A stretch of DNA of 64,000 nt from Pseudarthrobacter sp. Fe7 (GTDB lineage: Bacteria > Actinomycetota > Actinomycetes > Actinomycetales > Micrococcaceae), in the NCBI GenBank assembly GCA_024372495.1, contig CP099977.1, positions 3,286,001 through 3,350,000 on the forward strand. Direction: 5' to 3'. Of this stretch, positions 47,554-56,666 are shown piece after piece. The position numbers and the translations under genes are program-made. A model generated the notes under the pieces. That model made no database searches and was not told the origin of the DNA. It worked only from the letters and a program-made list of their open reading frames with translations. Position 1 is the first letter of the stretch. Each line of letters opens with the position of its first letter.

Positions 47554-49526
47554 TGGACGTCCTGGAGGTTCTTTGCTTCTTCGGATGATTTGAGCTGCCA
47601 GGGAACGCTGGCCACCATGACTCCCGGTTCGAAGTGCAGCCGGGTCTTGATGCGCAGGGCGGTCTGGTTGTGCACCAGCTGCTCCCACCATTTGCCCACC
47701 ACATACTCCGGGATGTAGACCACCACGAGGTCCCGCGGGGAATCCGCCCGCATCTGCTTGACGTAGTCCATGATGGGCGTGACCGTTTCCCGGTACGGGC
47801 TGGCGAGCACGGTCAGCGGCACGGGGATTTCCAGCTTCTCCCAGTCAGCGATGGTGTGTGCTGTCTCATCCGGGTCAATGTCCACCGTGATGGCGTCCAG
47901 CCGGGATGGCCGGGACGCGCGGGCGTAGGCCAGCGCACGCAGGACGGGCTTGCGGACATGCGATACCAGCAGGACGGCGTGGACCCTGGTGGGCAGCGCG
48001 CGCGGTGAGGAGTCCTCGTCCACCGCCAGTTCCTTGGCCACATTGTCGTAGTGGGCCCGGATGCTCCACATGATCAGGAAAAGGATGAACATGGCCAGCA
48101 GCGCGATCCAGGCGCCCTGCTGGAACTTGGTGATCAGCACAATGACCAGCACCAGCCCGGTCATGCCGAAGCCGATGCTGTTGATGGTCCGGGACTTGAT
48201 CATCTTGCGCCTGACGGCCTTGTCCTTGGCGAGTTTCAGCTCCCGGCCCCAGTGCCGGATCATGCCGAGCTGGCTGAGGGTGAACGAGATGAACACGCCC
48301 ACAATGTAGAGCTGGATGAGCTTGGTGACATCCGCGTCGAACGAAATGATGAGGACCAGGGCCCCCGCCGCCAGGGCCAGGACGCCGTTACTGAACGCGA
48401 GCCTGTCGCCGCGGGTGCGCAGCTGGCGGGGCAGGTAGCCGTCCTGGGCCAGGATGGAGCCCAGGACCGGGAAGCCGTTGAAGGCAGTGTTGGACGCGAA
48501 CACCAGGATGACGCCGGTGGCGGCCACCACGACATAGAAGGGAATGCTGCCCGCGCCGAAAATGGTCTGGGCGATCTGGCTGATGGCCGGATTCTGGATG
48601 TAACCCTCGGGCAGTGCGTTGCCGTTAAGCAGGAATTCCTTGGCCGGATCCAGCACGATGTGGACCTTCGTGGCGTTCGCCAGGTAAATAATGCCGGCCA
48701 GCATGGCGGCGCCGATCACGCCCAGGAGCAGCAGTGTGGTGGCAGCGTTCTTGCTCTTGGGGTGCCGGAAGTTCGGGACGCCGTTGCTGATGGCCTCGAC
48801 GCCGGTCAGTGCCGCGGCGCCCGAGGAGAAGGCCCGCAGCAGCAGGAAGGCGCCGGCCAGGCCCACCAGGCCCTGGTCGAAGCCCTCGGTCGGGACGATG
48901 GTGAAGGCAGCCGACGGCGCCTGCCCCAGCTGCCCCGTGGCGGCCTGGAACATGCCCACGGCCGTCATCCCCAGGATGGAGGCCATGAAGATGTAGGTGG
49001 GGACAGCGAACACGCTGCCGGCCTCCTTGATGCCGCGAAGGTTGACGAGGGCAAGAATGACGACGCCGATCGTAGCGATGACGGCCTGCTCACCGTGCAG
49101 GGACGGTATGGCAGTGGTGAGGTAGGCGGCCGCCGAGGACATGGACACGGACACCGTGAGGACGTAGTCCACCAGCAGGGCTGCCGCCACCGTCAGGCCG
49201 GCGTACTTGCCGAGGTTTTCGTTGGCGATCTCGTAATCGCCGCCGCCTGACGGGTAGGCGTGGACGTTCTGCCGGTAGGAAGCGACGACTGTCAGCAGGA
49301 CCACCATCACGGCCAGGCCCACCAAGGGCGAAATCGCAACAGCACTGACACCCGCCAGGGCAAGGGTCAGGAGGATCTCGTCCGGTGCGTAGGCCACCGA
49401 GGAAAGGGCGTCGGAGGCGAAAATCGGAAGTGCGATCTTCTTGGGGAGGAGGGTATGGGCAAGGCGGTCATTCCGGAAGGGCCTGCCCACCAGCACGCGT
49501 TTGACGGCGTTCAGTATTGTCAACAC
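47550..49526 (-). CDS. APC-superfamily permease resembling the KimA potassium importer
   Basis: Integral membrane transporter of 658 residues with about twelve helices and a soluble C-terminal domain. The N-terminal blocks PIFASDALSSVAYAPDEILL, VASYRQNVHAYPSGGGDYEI and LTVAAALLVDYVLTVSVSMS closely match Bacillus subtilis KimA (YdaO) as I remember it. KimA is a K+/H+ importer inhibited by c-di-AMP through its USP-like cytoplasmic domain. Here the C-terminal 170 residues (HAVLLVSHVRKPVLRALAYA, LDAITVDIDPDETAHTIADW) look USP-like too. It is divergent from ceoB-ceoC. Generic amino-acid permease is the alternative. Confidence 0.85.
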   Translation of the reverse strand: MLTILNAVKRVLVGRPFRNDRLAHTLLPKKIALPIFASDALSSVAYAPDEILLTLALAGVSAVAISPLVGLAVMVVLLTVVASYRQNVHAYPSGGGDYEIANENLGKYAGLTVAAALLVDYVLTVSVSMSSAAAYLTTAIPSLHGEQAVIATIGVVILALVNLRGIKEAGSVFAVPTYIFMASILGMTAVGMFQAATGQLGQAPSAAFTIVPTEGFDQGLVGLAGAFLLLRAFSSGAAALTGVEAISNGVPNFRHPKSKNAATTLLLLGVIGAAMLAGIIYLANATKVHIVLDPAKEFLLNGNALPEGYIQNPAISQIAQTIFGAGSIPFYVVVAATGVILVFASNTAFNGFPVLGSILAQDGYLPRQLRTRGDRLAFSNGVLALAAGALVLIISFDADVTKLIQLYIVGVFISFTLSQLGMIRHWGRELKLAKDKAVRRKMIKSRTINSIGFGMTGLVLVIVLITKFQQGAWIALLAMFILFLIMWSIRAHYDNVAKELAVDEDSSPRALPTRVHAVLLVSHVRKPVLRALAYARASRPSRLDAITVDIDPDETAHTIADWEKLEIPVPLTVLASPYRETVTPIMDYVKQMRADSPRDLVVVYIPEYVVGKWWEQLVHNQTALRIKTRLHFEPGVMVASVPWQLKSSEEAKNLQDVQ

Positions 49527-49644
49527 CCCACAAAGCTAGTCTGATTCGCGGGCGATGTCATGACGGGCGCTGGCCAGTCCCGGCAACGGCTATGCCGGTA
49601 GAGTTCTAGCTGCACGATCCTGACATAGATAAAGAGGAGAAACG

Positions 49645-50319
49645 GTGGCGCATTTCGTGATCATGGGATGTGGCCGGGTGGGGGCAACGCTGGCGCACAC
49701 GCTGGAGGATGCCGGACATTCCGTGGCCATCATCGACCAGGATGACCGCGCGTTCCGCCGGCTCCGCCAGGGCTTTACCGGCCGGAAGGTCACGGGCGTG
49801 GGCTTTGACCGGGAAACCCTCAAGCAGGCCGGAGTTGGCGAGGCTTACGCCTTCGCCGCCGTCTCCAGCGGTGACAACTCGAACATCCTGGCCACGCGCG
49901 TTGCCCGCGAAACCTTCCACGTTCCGCATGTGGTGGCCAGGATCTATGACCCGGGACGCGCCGAGATCTACCAGCGCCTGGGCATCCCCACGGTGGCGGC
50001 GGTCCGCTGGAGCGCCGACCAGGTACTGCGGCGCATCCTCCCCGAACAACACCTCGCCGGCGATTTCCGCGAACCCTCGGGCCGGCTGGTCCTTGCTGAA
50101 CTGGACCTCAATGCCGCCTGGATCGGGCACCGGATCAGCGGCATTGAAAAGGCAGCCGGTGTCCGCGTGGCCTATGTCACCCGTTTTGGCGAAGGCCTGC
50201 TGCCTGACGCAGGAACCGCTTACCAGGACGGCGACACCGTGCACGCCATGCTGCAGGTGGACCGCAGCGCCCAGATCGCCCAGATCCTCGCCAAAGCCCC
50301 CGCCAAGGAGTACCAGTGA
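49645..50319 (+). CDS. ceoB: TrkA/RCK family potassium uptake regulatory protein CeoB
   Basis: Cytoplasmic RCK (KTN) protein of 224 residues that gates K+ transporters in response to NAD(H)/ATP or c-di-AMP. The N-terminal Rossmann motif is FVIMGCGRVGATLAHTLEDA followed by VAIIDQD, the acidic residue that binds the adenosine ribose. ATRVARETFHVPHVVARIYD lies in the dimer region. A RCK-C domain occupies about residues 140-224 (RLVLAELDLNAAWIGHRISG). The GTG at 49645 has a strong AAGAGGAG site. Its stop overlaps ceoC (GTGA). No TrkH or KtrB gene is in the window; the divergent KimA-like permease is the nearest membrane partner. Confidence 0.9.
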   Translation: MAHFVIMGCGRVGATLAHTLEDAGHSVAIIDQDDRAFRRLRQGFTGRKVTGVGFDRETLKQAGVGEAYAFAAVSSGDNSNILATRVARETFHVPHVVARIYDPGRAEIYQRLGIPTVAAVRWSADQVLRRILPEQHLAGDFREPSGRLVLAELDLNAAWIGHRISGIEKAAGVRVAYVTRFGEGLLPDAGTAYQDGDTVHAMLQVDRSAQIAQILAKAPAKEYQ

Positions 50320-51077
50320 AAGTCGTTATCGTCGGCGCCGGCAGTGTCGGATCGTCCATCGCCAGGGAATTACTGGCGCACAAGCACGAGATCCTCCTGA
50401 TCGACCTCAAGCCCGAGGTCATCGGACGGAGCGGCCTGCGGGGCGCCCACTGGCTTGTCGGCGACGCCTGCGAGCTCTCCACGCTGCAGGGCGCCAAGGT
50501 GGAGGACGCCGACGTCGTGGTCTCCGCAACGGGCGATGACAAGGTCAACCTGGTGGTGTCCCTGCTCGCGAAGACCGAGTTCGGCGTCGGCCGCACGGTC
50601 GGCCGGGTGAACAACCCCAAGAACGACTGGATGTTCAACGACTCCTGGGGAGTGGACGTTGCCGTCAACACACCCCAGCTGATGACCGCCCTGGTGGAGG
50701 AGGCCGTGGAGATCGGCGACCTGGTCCGGCTGCTGACCCTGCAGACAGGTGTGGCGTCGCTGGTGGAATTCACGGTGCCCCACGATTCCCACGTGATCGG
50801 CATGACCGTGGGCGACATCCACTGGCCGGAGGACGCCACCCTGGTGGCAATCCTGCGCGACCAGGCACCGATCACCCCGAGCAGGGACGATGTGATTGAC
50901 GGCGGCGACGAATTGTTCTTCGTGACCACCATTGCCGCCGAGGACCGCCTGCGGGAGCTGCTCTCCTCCGCCCCGGGCAGCATGGACACCGGCACCCCGC
51001 CGCAGCCTGCCGTCGGCGCCGAGCCTCCCGCAAACGGCTACGGACCGGTTCCCGACGACGACGGCTTCGACGGTTAG
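50316..51077 (+). CDS. ceoC: TrkA/RCK family potassium uptake regulatory protein CeoC
   Basis: Second RCK protein, 253 residues, coupled to ceoB by a GTGA overlap. The Rossmann motif is VVIVGAGSVGSSIARELLAH with the acidic ILLIDLKPEV strand. WLVGDACELSTLQGAKVEDA and VVVSATGDDKVNLVVSLLAK complete the KTN fold. A RCK-C domain follows near residue 140 (LVEFTVPHDSHVIGMTVGDI). The last 40 residues are Pro/Gly-rich and acidic. Two different RCK proteins suggest a hetero-oligomeric ring. Confidence 0.9.
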   Translation: MKVVIVGAGSVGSSIARELLAHKHEILLIDLKPEVIGRSGLRGAHWLVGDACELSTLQGAKVEDADVVVSATGDDKVNLVVSLLAKTEFGVGRTVGRVNNPKNDWMFNDSWGVDVAVNTPQLMTALVEEAVEIGDLVRLLTLQTGVASLVEFTVPHDSHVIGMTVGDIHWPEDATLVAILRDQAPITPSRDDVIDGGDELFFVTTIAAEDRLRELLSSAPGSMDTGTPPQPAVGAEPPANGYGPVPDDDGFDG

Positions 51078-51106
51078 GGGCGCCTGGCGCCTGGTGCCTT
51101 AAGGCA

Positions 51107-51880
51107 TCAGGCCGCCGGGTCTGCGCCGGCTTCTGCTTCGGCCGGAGCCGGCCGCGTTACCAGCCACGCCACCCAGATCCCGAGGATGTAGAGCGGCGCG
51201 CCCATGATAAGGCGCGTTGTGGCCAGTGCGGCGAGGCCGTCCGTGCCCATCAGGTAGAGGGGTACCTGCACGATCAACCGGAGCGCCAGGACGGCAACGA
51301 TGATCCAGGTACCCAGGCGGTACGCCCTAACCCGGGCCGGTTCCTTGCGCCACTCCACGCCCTCGTTGCGGATGAACCCGAAGAGTAAGCCCGCCACGGG
51401 CCACTTGAGCGCAATGGAGAGCACCATGGCAAGGATGTAGGCAGCGTTGGTGAAGAAGCCGGGAAGATAGAAGTCTTCCGCCTTGCCGGTGGTGTTGGCG
51501 AGCCAGGCGGAAATGCCGACGCCTGCCACGCCCGCCAGCGCCTGCGTCAGGGGGCGCCGCTGCACCAGACGGACAACGGTGAACACCGCTGCCGATACCA
51601 GGGCAGCCACCAGGGACGGCGTGAGCTCGCGGGTGATGGTGAAGGCTACCAGGAATACCAGGCCGGGAACGATGCTCTCGGCAATGCCCTGCACTCCCCC
51701 GGCGCTGCGCAGGACGTCCACCCGCCCGTCATGGGTGCGGTGAAGTCCGGCTTTGGCAGCGTACCCAGCGGCGAGCCCGGCAACCGGGGATGCACCTGCA
51801 GCCTGCTCGTTGCCCTGCGGCTGTCCGTTCCGCCCGGTGTCCTCGGGGCCGGCGGGGTGTTCGGGCTGGTGCGCGGTCAT
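51107..51880 (-). CDS. DUF3159 domain-containing membrane protein
   Basis: A 257-residue integral membrane protein of unknown function in the actinobacterial DUF3159 family. The first 45 residues are hydrophilic, then come helices such as IVPGLVFLVAFTITRELT, LVAALVSAAVFTVVRLVQ, LAGVAGVGISAWLANTTG, GFFTNAAYILAMVLSIALKW and TWIIVAVLALRLIVQVPLYL. The ATG at 51880 overlaps the OB-fold gene stop (ATGA). As I recall, the order ceoB-ceoC, DUF3159, OB-fold, DUF3710, dut is shared with Mycobacterium. Confidence 0.9.
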   Translation of the reverse strand: MTAHQPEHPAGPEDTGRNGQPQGNEQAAGASPVAGLAAGYAAKAGLHRTHDGRVDVLRSAGGVQGIAESIVPGLVFLVAFTITRELTPSLVAALVSAAVFTVVRLVQRRPLTQALAGVAGVGISAWLANTTGKAEDFYLPGFFTNAAYILAMVLSIALKWPVAGLLFGFIRNEGVEWRKEPARVRAYRLGTWIIVAVLALRLIVQVPLYLMGTDGLAALATTRLIMGAPLYILGIWVAWLVTRPAPAEAEAGADPAA

Positions 51881-52257
51881 TCGTTCTCCTGGCGGGACAG
51901 TATCTCGTAGCGGGGATTGAAGATGGTGGGCATGTCCTTGCCGCGGGCCAGCATGCCCTCGACCCGGATTTCCGCACCTGCTTCAATGCCCGGCACGCGG
52001 CGGCGGCCCAACCAGACGACGCGGAGCCGCGGTGGCCTCGCCCGACCCGGACCGGCGGGACGGGCTGCGTCGTCCTCCGAAAGGATGGCGCTGAATTCAG
52101 CAGTCCGCTCTGCAGGAACAAACGTCACGGACTCGATGTGGCCCTGGCACATGACGCGGCCACGGTCCGGCAATTGGCCCAGGGGCGTGATTCCACCGGA
52201 GGCCGGCGCAGTCCCGCTATCCGGGGACTCAGCCGATCTGGGTGATTTCAGGGCCAC
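51877..52257 (-). CDS. OB-fold nucleic acid binding domain protein
   Basis: A 126-residue cytoplasmic protein with a RecG/aaRS-like OB fold: MCQGHIESVTFVPAERTAEF, LRVVWLGRRRVPGIEAGAEI, RVEGMLARGKDMPTIFNPRY. It probably binds single-stranded nucleic acid, but its role is unknown. The GTG at 52257 overlaps the DUF3710 reading frame by 29 bases. A later start is conceivable, since the first 30 residues are not conserved-looking. It lies between DUF3710 and DUF3159 in a coupled chain. Confidence 0.85.
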   Translation of the reverse strand: MALKSPRSAESPDSGTAPASGGITPLGQLPDRGRVMCQGHIESVTFVPAERTAEFSAILSEDDAARPAGPGRARPPRLRVVWLGRRRVPGIEAGAEIRVEGMLARGKDMPTIFNPRYEILSRQENE

Positions 52258-52943
52258 GTTCGGGCTCCTCCAGGGTGGGCGAGGCGGGCGGAGGAGTGGT
52301 TGAAGCGTCCTTGGGCAGCCTCAGCTGCAAAAGGTCACGCGGCGGCATGGGGCTGTCACCGCGGACCACCACCACCTGGCGGAACAGGGCCTCGAGCGGT
52401 TCGGCGGCGGGGCGTTCCAGCGCCGCGGGTCCGCCCAGGACGCCACGAAGGAACCAGCGCGGACCGTCGACGCCGATAAAGCGGGCCACCCGGTAGCCCT
52501 GGCTGCCGTCCGGAAGCCCGGCAGGCAGCTTGGCCACCAGGCTCGGTGCCGAAAGCGCCTTCCACTTCTTCAACCTGGCCGCCCTGCGCGCCGACCGACT
52601 GGCCGATCTGTTCCCGGATTTCGTCCCACAGGATCTCGGTCTTGGGGGCGGCAAATGCCTGCAGCTGAAGGCTGGAGCCGTTCAGGTCCAAGGTCACTGC
52701 CACCACCCGCTGCGTCGCCTCTTCCACTTCGAGGCGGAGCCGCAGGCCCTCGCTCGGTGTGATCAGCAGGGCACCCAAGTCAACGAAACCGTCACGGCTG
52801 CTGACCTCGGCCTCGTCGAAGGGGCCGTCCTGGCGGCGGGCGGCGGTGCCCGGCTCGCCTTCTCCGGCCTCCGCCACCGTCAGTTCTTCGGCCGGCTGCG
52901 CCGGCTTTTCGTTCTTTGCTTTCCTGCCGAGCCCAAAGACCAT
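52229..52943 (-). CDS. DUF3710 domain-containing protein (apparent one-base frameshift)
   Basis: A protein of unknown function in the DUF3710 family, 237 residues corrected. It begins MVFGLGRKAKNEKPAQPAEE, with an acidic linker, then FVDLGALLITPSEGLRLRLE, QLQAFAAPKTEILWDEIREQ and, after the frame correction, PDGSQGYRVARFIGVDGPRW and LEALFRQVVVVRGDSPMPPR. The minus strand reads GAGCCTGGTG at about 52541 where GAGCTGGTG gives FGTELVAKLPAGL. It follows dut by 107 bases. In other actinobacteria this family also sits next to dut. Confidence 0.88.
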
Positions 52944-53050
52944 GGGTGACTCCTTAATTCTGAAAATGTGCCAGTTCTGAATGGTGCCGGTTGGAACGGC
53001 GGAGGTCCCGTCGTCGTGCGTGCTGGCGTGGCAGCGGCGCGTCCCTGGGG

Positions 53051-53576
53051 TCAGGCTCCGGGGACCGTGAAACCGCCGGTGGAACCGAAGCCGCCCGTGC
53101 CGCGCACGGACCCGCTCAATTCGTTGACAGGAATGAACTGGGCGTATTCCACCCGCTGGATGACCATTTGGGCAATTCTATCGCCGCGCCGCAGGCTCTA
53201 TTGGCTGGGATGAGTCGGTGTTCAGCAGGGTTACCGAGATTTCGCCCCGGTAGCCCGCATCCACGGTGCCGGGCGCGTTGACGATCGTGAGCCCGTGCTT
53301 GGTGGCCAGTCCGGACCGGGGGTGGATCAGCGCCACGAATCCATCGGGAAGGGCAATGGCGACGCCGGTGGGAACCAGCCTGCGCTCCCCCGGCAACAGG
53401 ACCACGTCCTCGCGGGCACGGAGGTCCGCTCCGGCGTCACCCGGGTGCGCGTAGGACGGCGCTTCCAGATCAGGATCCAGCATTTTCAACTGGACCTGCA
53501 GGGTGGAGGCAGCAGGGGCGGGTGATGCTGCGTCCTGGACAAGGTCTACCGCGGCGGGATGATCAGTCACAGTCAC
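53051..53576 (-). CDS. dut: dUTP diphosphatase (apparent one-base frameshift)
   Basis: Trimeric enzyme that hydrolyses dUTP to dUMP and pyrophosphate. Motifs are [20 protein letters not shown] (motif 1), [20 protein letters not shown] (motifs 2 and 3, split here), and [20 protein letters not shown] (toward motif 4). The frame then breaks: GAGCCTGCGG near 53194 should be GAGCTGCGG to give [20 protein letters not shown]. The C-terminal arm follows, with the flexible motif 5 [11 protein letters not shown]. Corrected length is 174. It precedes DUF3710 on the same strand and is divergent from DUF3093. Confidence 0.94.
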
Positions 53577-53685
53577 TCACTCTAACCCGCGCCCGTGAAT
53601 CAGTCCTAAGATGCCTGCGGCCATGGTGGCCGTCCGGTGCTTGCCCCGAGGTGAAATAGCGGGGCAAAGGTGGAAAGCTGGGGCT

Positions 53686-54174
53686 ATGCCCGAATCAAGT
53701 TCGCCCGCGTCCGTTCCCAGCACACCCTCCGCCGGGGCGCCTGTTATCTACAGGGAGAAGCTGTGGCCCAACGCCTGGATCTGGGTAATCGCAGCCGGTG
53801 TGTCCGCAGCAGGGATCCTGGTGTTCGCCCCCATCAGCATGACGGCGGGTTACACCGCGGCACTGGTGCTCCTGGCCATCATCACGGCCCTCCTGGTCCT
53901 GTCCACGCCTGCCATCACGGTGACGGCGGACGCCCTCACGGTTGGACGGGCCACCATTGAACGCCGGTTCGTGGGCGGCATTGAGCAGTTTAGGTCCGGC
54001 GAGGCGACGGCGGAACGGGGTACCCGGCTTAACGGCCTGGCCTACCTGTGCATCCGCGGTTGGATCGATCCCGTGGTGAAAATCGAGATTACGGACCCTG
54101 CCGACCGGACCCCGTACTGGCTGGCCTCCACCCGCCATCCTGAGCGGCTCATGGCTGCCCTGGCCCGGCACTGA
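53686..54174 (+). CDS. DUF3093 domain-containing membrane protein
   Basis: A 162-residue protein with two adjacent membrane helices (WPNAWIWVIAAGVSAAGILV and YTAALVLLAIITALLVLSTP) and a cytoplasmic C-terminal PH-like domain (ADALTVGRATIERRFVGGIE, LCIRGWIDPVVKIEITDPAD). This is the DUF3093 architecture; function unknown. The ATG at 53686 (MPESSSPASVPS) was preferred to an upstream in-frame start because of its position next to a short purine-rich stretch. It is divergent from dut, as in Mycobacterium as I recall. Confidence 0.88.
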   Translation: MPESSSPASVPSTPSAGAPVIYREKLWPNAWIWVIAAGVSAAGILVFAPISMTAGYTAALVLLAIITALLVLSTPAITVTADALTVGRATIERRFVGGIEQFRSGEATAERGTRLNGLAYLCIRGWIDPVVKIEITDPADRTPYWLASTRHPERLMAALARH

Positions 54175-54302
54175 CGGGCCCCACACTCCACTTTCCGGCC
54201 AGGACCTGCGGAAAATCACGGCGCGCCCTGCTTCTTGAGCCAAATCGGCGCCGCCGGGTGGCAGAGTTTCGATTGATAGTAATGCCAGGGTGGAGGATTT
54301 GT

Positions 54303-55627
54303 ATGCAGCATCTACGGCTTGTAGGCGTGCACGACGACGGGACGCATCTCCTGTTGAGCGGGGCCGGCGGCGAGATGTTCCAGCTGCCAATCGATGAGGC
54401 CCTCAGGACGGCCAGCCGGTCCACGGCCAAACCGCGGGCCGACCGGCCTGCCGTTCCCATGTCTCCGAGGGACATCCAGGCCCGGATCCGTGCGGGTGCC
54501 ACGGCTGCCGACGTCGCCGAGTTGTCCGGGATGCCGCTGGCCAAGGTGGAGCGCTACGAAGGCCCTGTCCTGGCCGAGCGCGAGTACGTTGCGCAGCAGG
54601 CGCGGAAAGTTGAAGTGGCGGCACCCTCCCCGGCCATGATGTCTACCGGTCTGCGTTCGGCGACAACCCGGCGACGCTGAACGACATGGTGGCCCACCGT
54701 CTTTCCGCCCACGGCATCGATCCCACAACGGTGGAATGGGACTCGTGGCGGCGCCAGGACGGCACCTGGACTGTCTCGGCCAGCTTTGAGGCCAAGACCG
54801 GCGGGACCTCCGGGATCGGCGAAGAACCGCCTGCCCTGTGGACATTCAACCCCGGACGCAAGTCCCTGCAGAACACCAACCGCTGGGCGCAGCAGCTGAG
54901 CGAACTTGAGCCGCTTGACGGACCTGTTCCCGCGCGCCGGCTGACGGCGGTTTCAGACCGCCCCTTCGATTTTGAGACTGACGCGGATTCGTCCAAGGCA
55001 TCCCCCGGCGGCCACGGGGCTCCGGCCCAGGACACCGGGAAAGAAGCCGACGGCCTCCTGGACATGCTCCGCTCACGGCGTGGCCAGAGGCTTGGCGTGG
55101 ATGAGGATTCGGACGACGCCCTGGCGCTGCTCCTGGCGCACGGGGTCCCTGCTGCCCACCCGCGGCCCTCCGAGGTAGTTGCCGAACCTGAGGCAGAGGA
55201 ACCCGAAGCGCAGGACGAGCAAACGGAAACGCCAGCGGCGCATCAGGGGGATTCCTTCATCCGGCGCAGGGACGCAAGGCCGTCCATGCTTTCGAGGCTG
55301 AGCCTTATTCCGCCGCACCGGGACGGCCACGACGACGCCCTGCGGCTTCACGACGGCGTCAGCACCGATACCAGGGAAATCACCATTGCGGCGTCCCCGC
55401 AGAATGCGTCCGGTTCCACGCCCGCCGCGGCGCCGGGAAACTCCGGCGGAGCAGGGCTGGATGAGCTGCTGGGCAGCAATCCCCGCCGCCCGGCACCCAA
55501 ACAGGGCGACGGGTCCCCCGCCACCGGGCAGTTGCCCGAGACCGAGGCGCCGGAGCGGCCGGCACGGCCCAAGCGTTCCAGCGTTCCGTCCTGGGACGAG
55601 ATCGTCTTCGGCACCCGGAGCGACTAG
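54303..55627 (+). CDS. sepH: Septation protein SepH (apparent one-base frameshift)
   Basis: Actinobacterial cell-division protein that binds FtsZ and promotes Z-ring assembly. The N-terminal domain has MQHLRLVGVHDDGTHLLLSG and the helix-turn-helix IQARIRAGATAADVAELSGM. The rest lies in another frame; one G lost near 54633 would restore SPGHDVYRSAFGDNPATLND and then MVAHRLSAHGIDPTTVEWDS. The long C-terminal region is disordered and acidic, ending with an Arg/Pro-rich tail and SVPSWDEIVFGTRSD, a conserved C-terminal peptide. Corrected length is 441. The ATG has GGAGG six bases upstream. Confidence 0.92.
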
Positions 55628-55726
55628 TCTTCACGGGTCTTGCCGGGGGTCGTTCCTGGCGCCGCCGCATGTTATTATCCCCGCACTCGATTGGTCAGAG
55701 GCCGCAATCATCCCGGGAGGTTCGCT

Positions 55727-56332
55727 GTGCCGGACACCACCTGCCACATGTCCATGTCATTGGACGGCTTCGTCGCCGGCCCTGAACAGAGCCGGGAGAA
55801 TCCGTTGGGCAAGCGGGGACTTGAACTGCACGGCTGGCATATCGGCGATCCCCGTGCCAACGAGGCCAACGGGATTGCGGCAGACTGGCTCATGCGTCCG
55901 CGGGGCGCGTACGTGATGGGCCGGAACATGTTTGGCCCCGTTCGCGGCGACTGGGACGATGACTGGAGCGGTTGGTGGGGCCCCGAACCGCCGTACCACG
56001 CGCCTGTGTTCGTCCTGACCCACTACCCGCACGATCCGATCCAGATGGACGGCGGTACAACCTTCCACTTTGTCACCGACGGCTTCGATGCCGCCTACGC
56101 CGCGGCCTGCGGGACCGCCGGAGACAAGGGTGTGGACATCGCCGGCGGTGCTTCGACGGTCCGGCAGGCACTGATGGCCGGCGTTATTGACGAGCTCACC
56201 CTGGACATCGCACCGGTCCTGCTCGGCTCCGGTGAGCGGATTTTTGATGGGATTGAGTCCTTCGACTTCGAGCCCGTCGAGGTGCTCCATTCCCCGCTGG
56301 CCACCCACATCCGCTACCGCAGGACCAGCTAG
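55727..56332 (+). CDS. Dihydrofolate reductase family protein (RibD C-terminal-like)
   Basis: A 201-residue reductase-fold protein of the RibD_C/DHFR-like family found in many copies in actinobacteria; substrate unknown. It has CHMSMSLDGFVAGPEQSREN, GAYVMGRNMFGPVRGDWDDD, VFVLTHYPHDPIQMDGGTTF, the cofactor-region DIAGGASTVRQALMAGVIDE, and LDIAPVLLGSGERIFDGIES. The GTG at 55727 has GGGAGG six bases upstream, which decides the start against an upstream in-frame ATG. It stands alone after sepH. Confidence 0.88.
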   Translation: MPDTTCHMSMSLDGFVAGPEQSRENPLGKRGLELHGWHIGDPRANEANGIAADWLMRPRGAYVMGRNMFGPVRGDWDDDWSGWWGPEPPYHAPVFVLTHYPHDPIQMDGGTTFHFVTDGFDAAYAAACGTAGDKGVDIAGGASTVRQALMAGVIDELTLDIAPVLLGSGERIFDGIESFDFEPVEVLHSPLATHIRYRRTS

Positions 56333-56666
56333 CAGCAGAAGAGCAGCCTCCGGCTGCACGAAACCGGACGCCGCAGAGACGCCATTGCCGGCTGAGGTGA
56401 CCCCCGTGGCGGGCAGCCGAAACCATGCTCATTAAACTGGGCCCAGACAGGTACCGAGTGGGCAAAACGGGTGTACCCGGTGCCCGGAAACGAGTACGGG
56501 TACCCATGGTGCCACTATATGGTTCGCCATAAACTCAACCGACCGGACTTCACTGAGGTTCGGCGGCTTGGGCCAAGGGCTGACTGGGCAGACCCGGTGC
56601 CGGCTTTCTTTTAGCCCACGCGATTTTCTCTGCATATTCGGTCAGGTTGGGGAGGCTGTGCTGTCG
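56333..56666 (+). promoter_or_regulatory. 334-base upstream region of the FG-GAP gene with promoter-like and terminator-like elements
   Basis: No gene is supported here. A GCAGCC/GGCTGC hairpin (56343-56357) could end the reductase transcript. TAAACT at 56530-56535 fits a -10 element. Beyond it, a GC-rich foldable stretch (about 56556-56603, including CTTGGGCCAAG) runs into CTTTCTTTT at 56604-56612, resembling a terminator inside the leader. GGGGAGG and the ATG at 56667 follow. The stretch does not match c-di-GMP or ydaO motifs as I know them. Confidence 0.4.

Noticed and set aside
48051..49250. 399-codon open frame opposite the KimA-like permease
   Set aside because: The translation is a His/Gly/Asp-rich shadow of a membrane protein, with no recognisable domain.
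56333..56666. c-di-GMP or ydaO-type riboswitch before the FG-GAP gene
   Set aside because: The conserved cores of these classes could not be found; only generic foldable GC-rich sequence is present.
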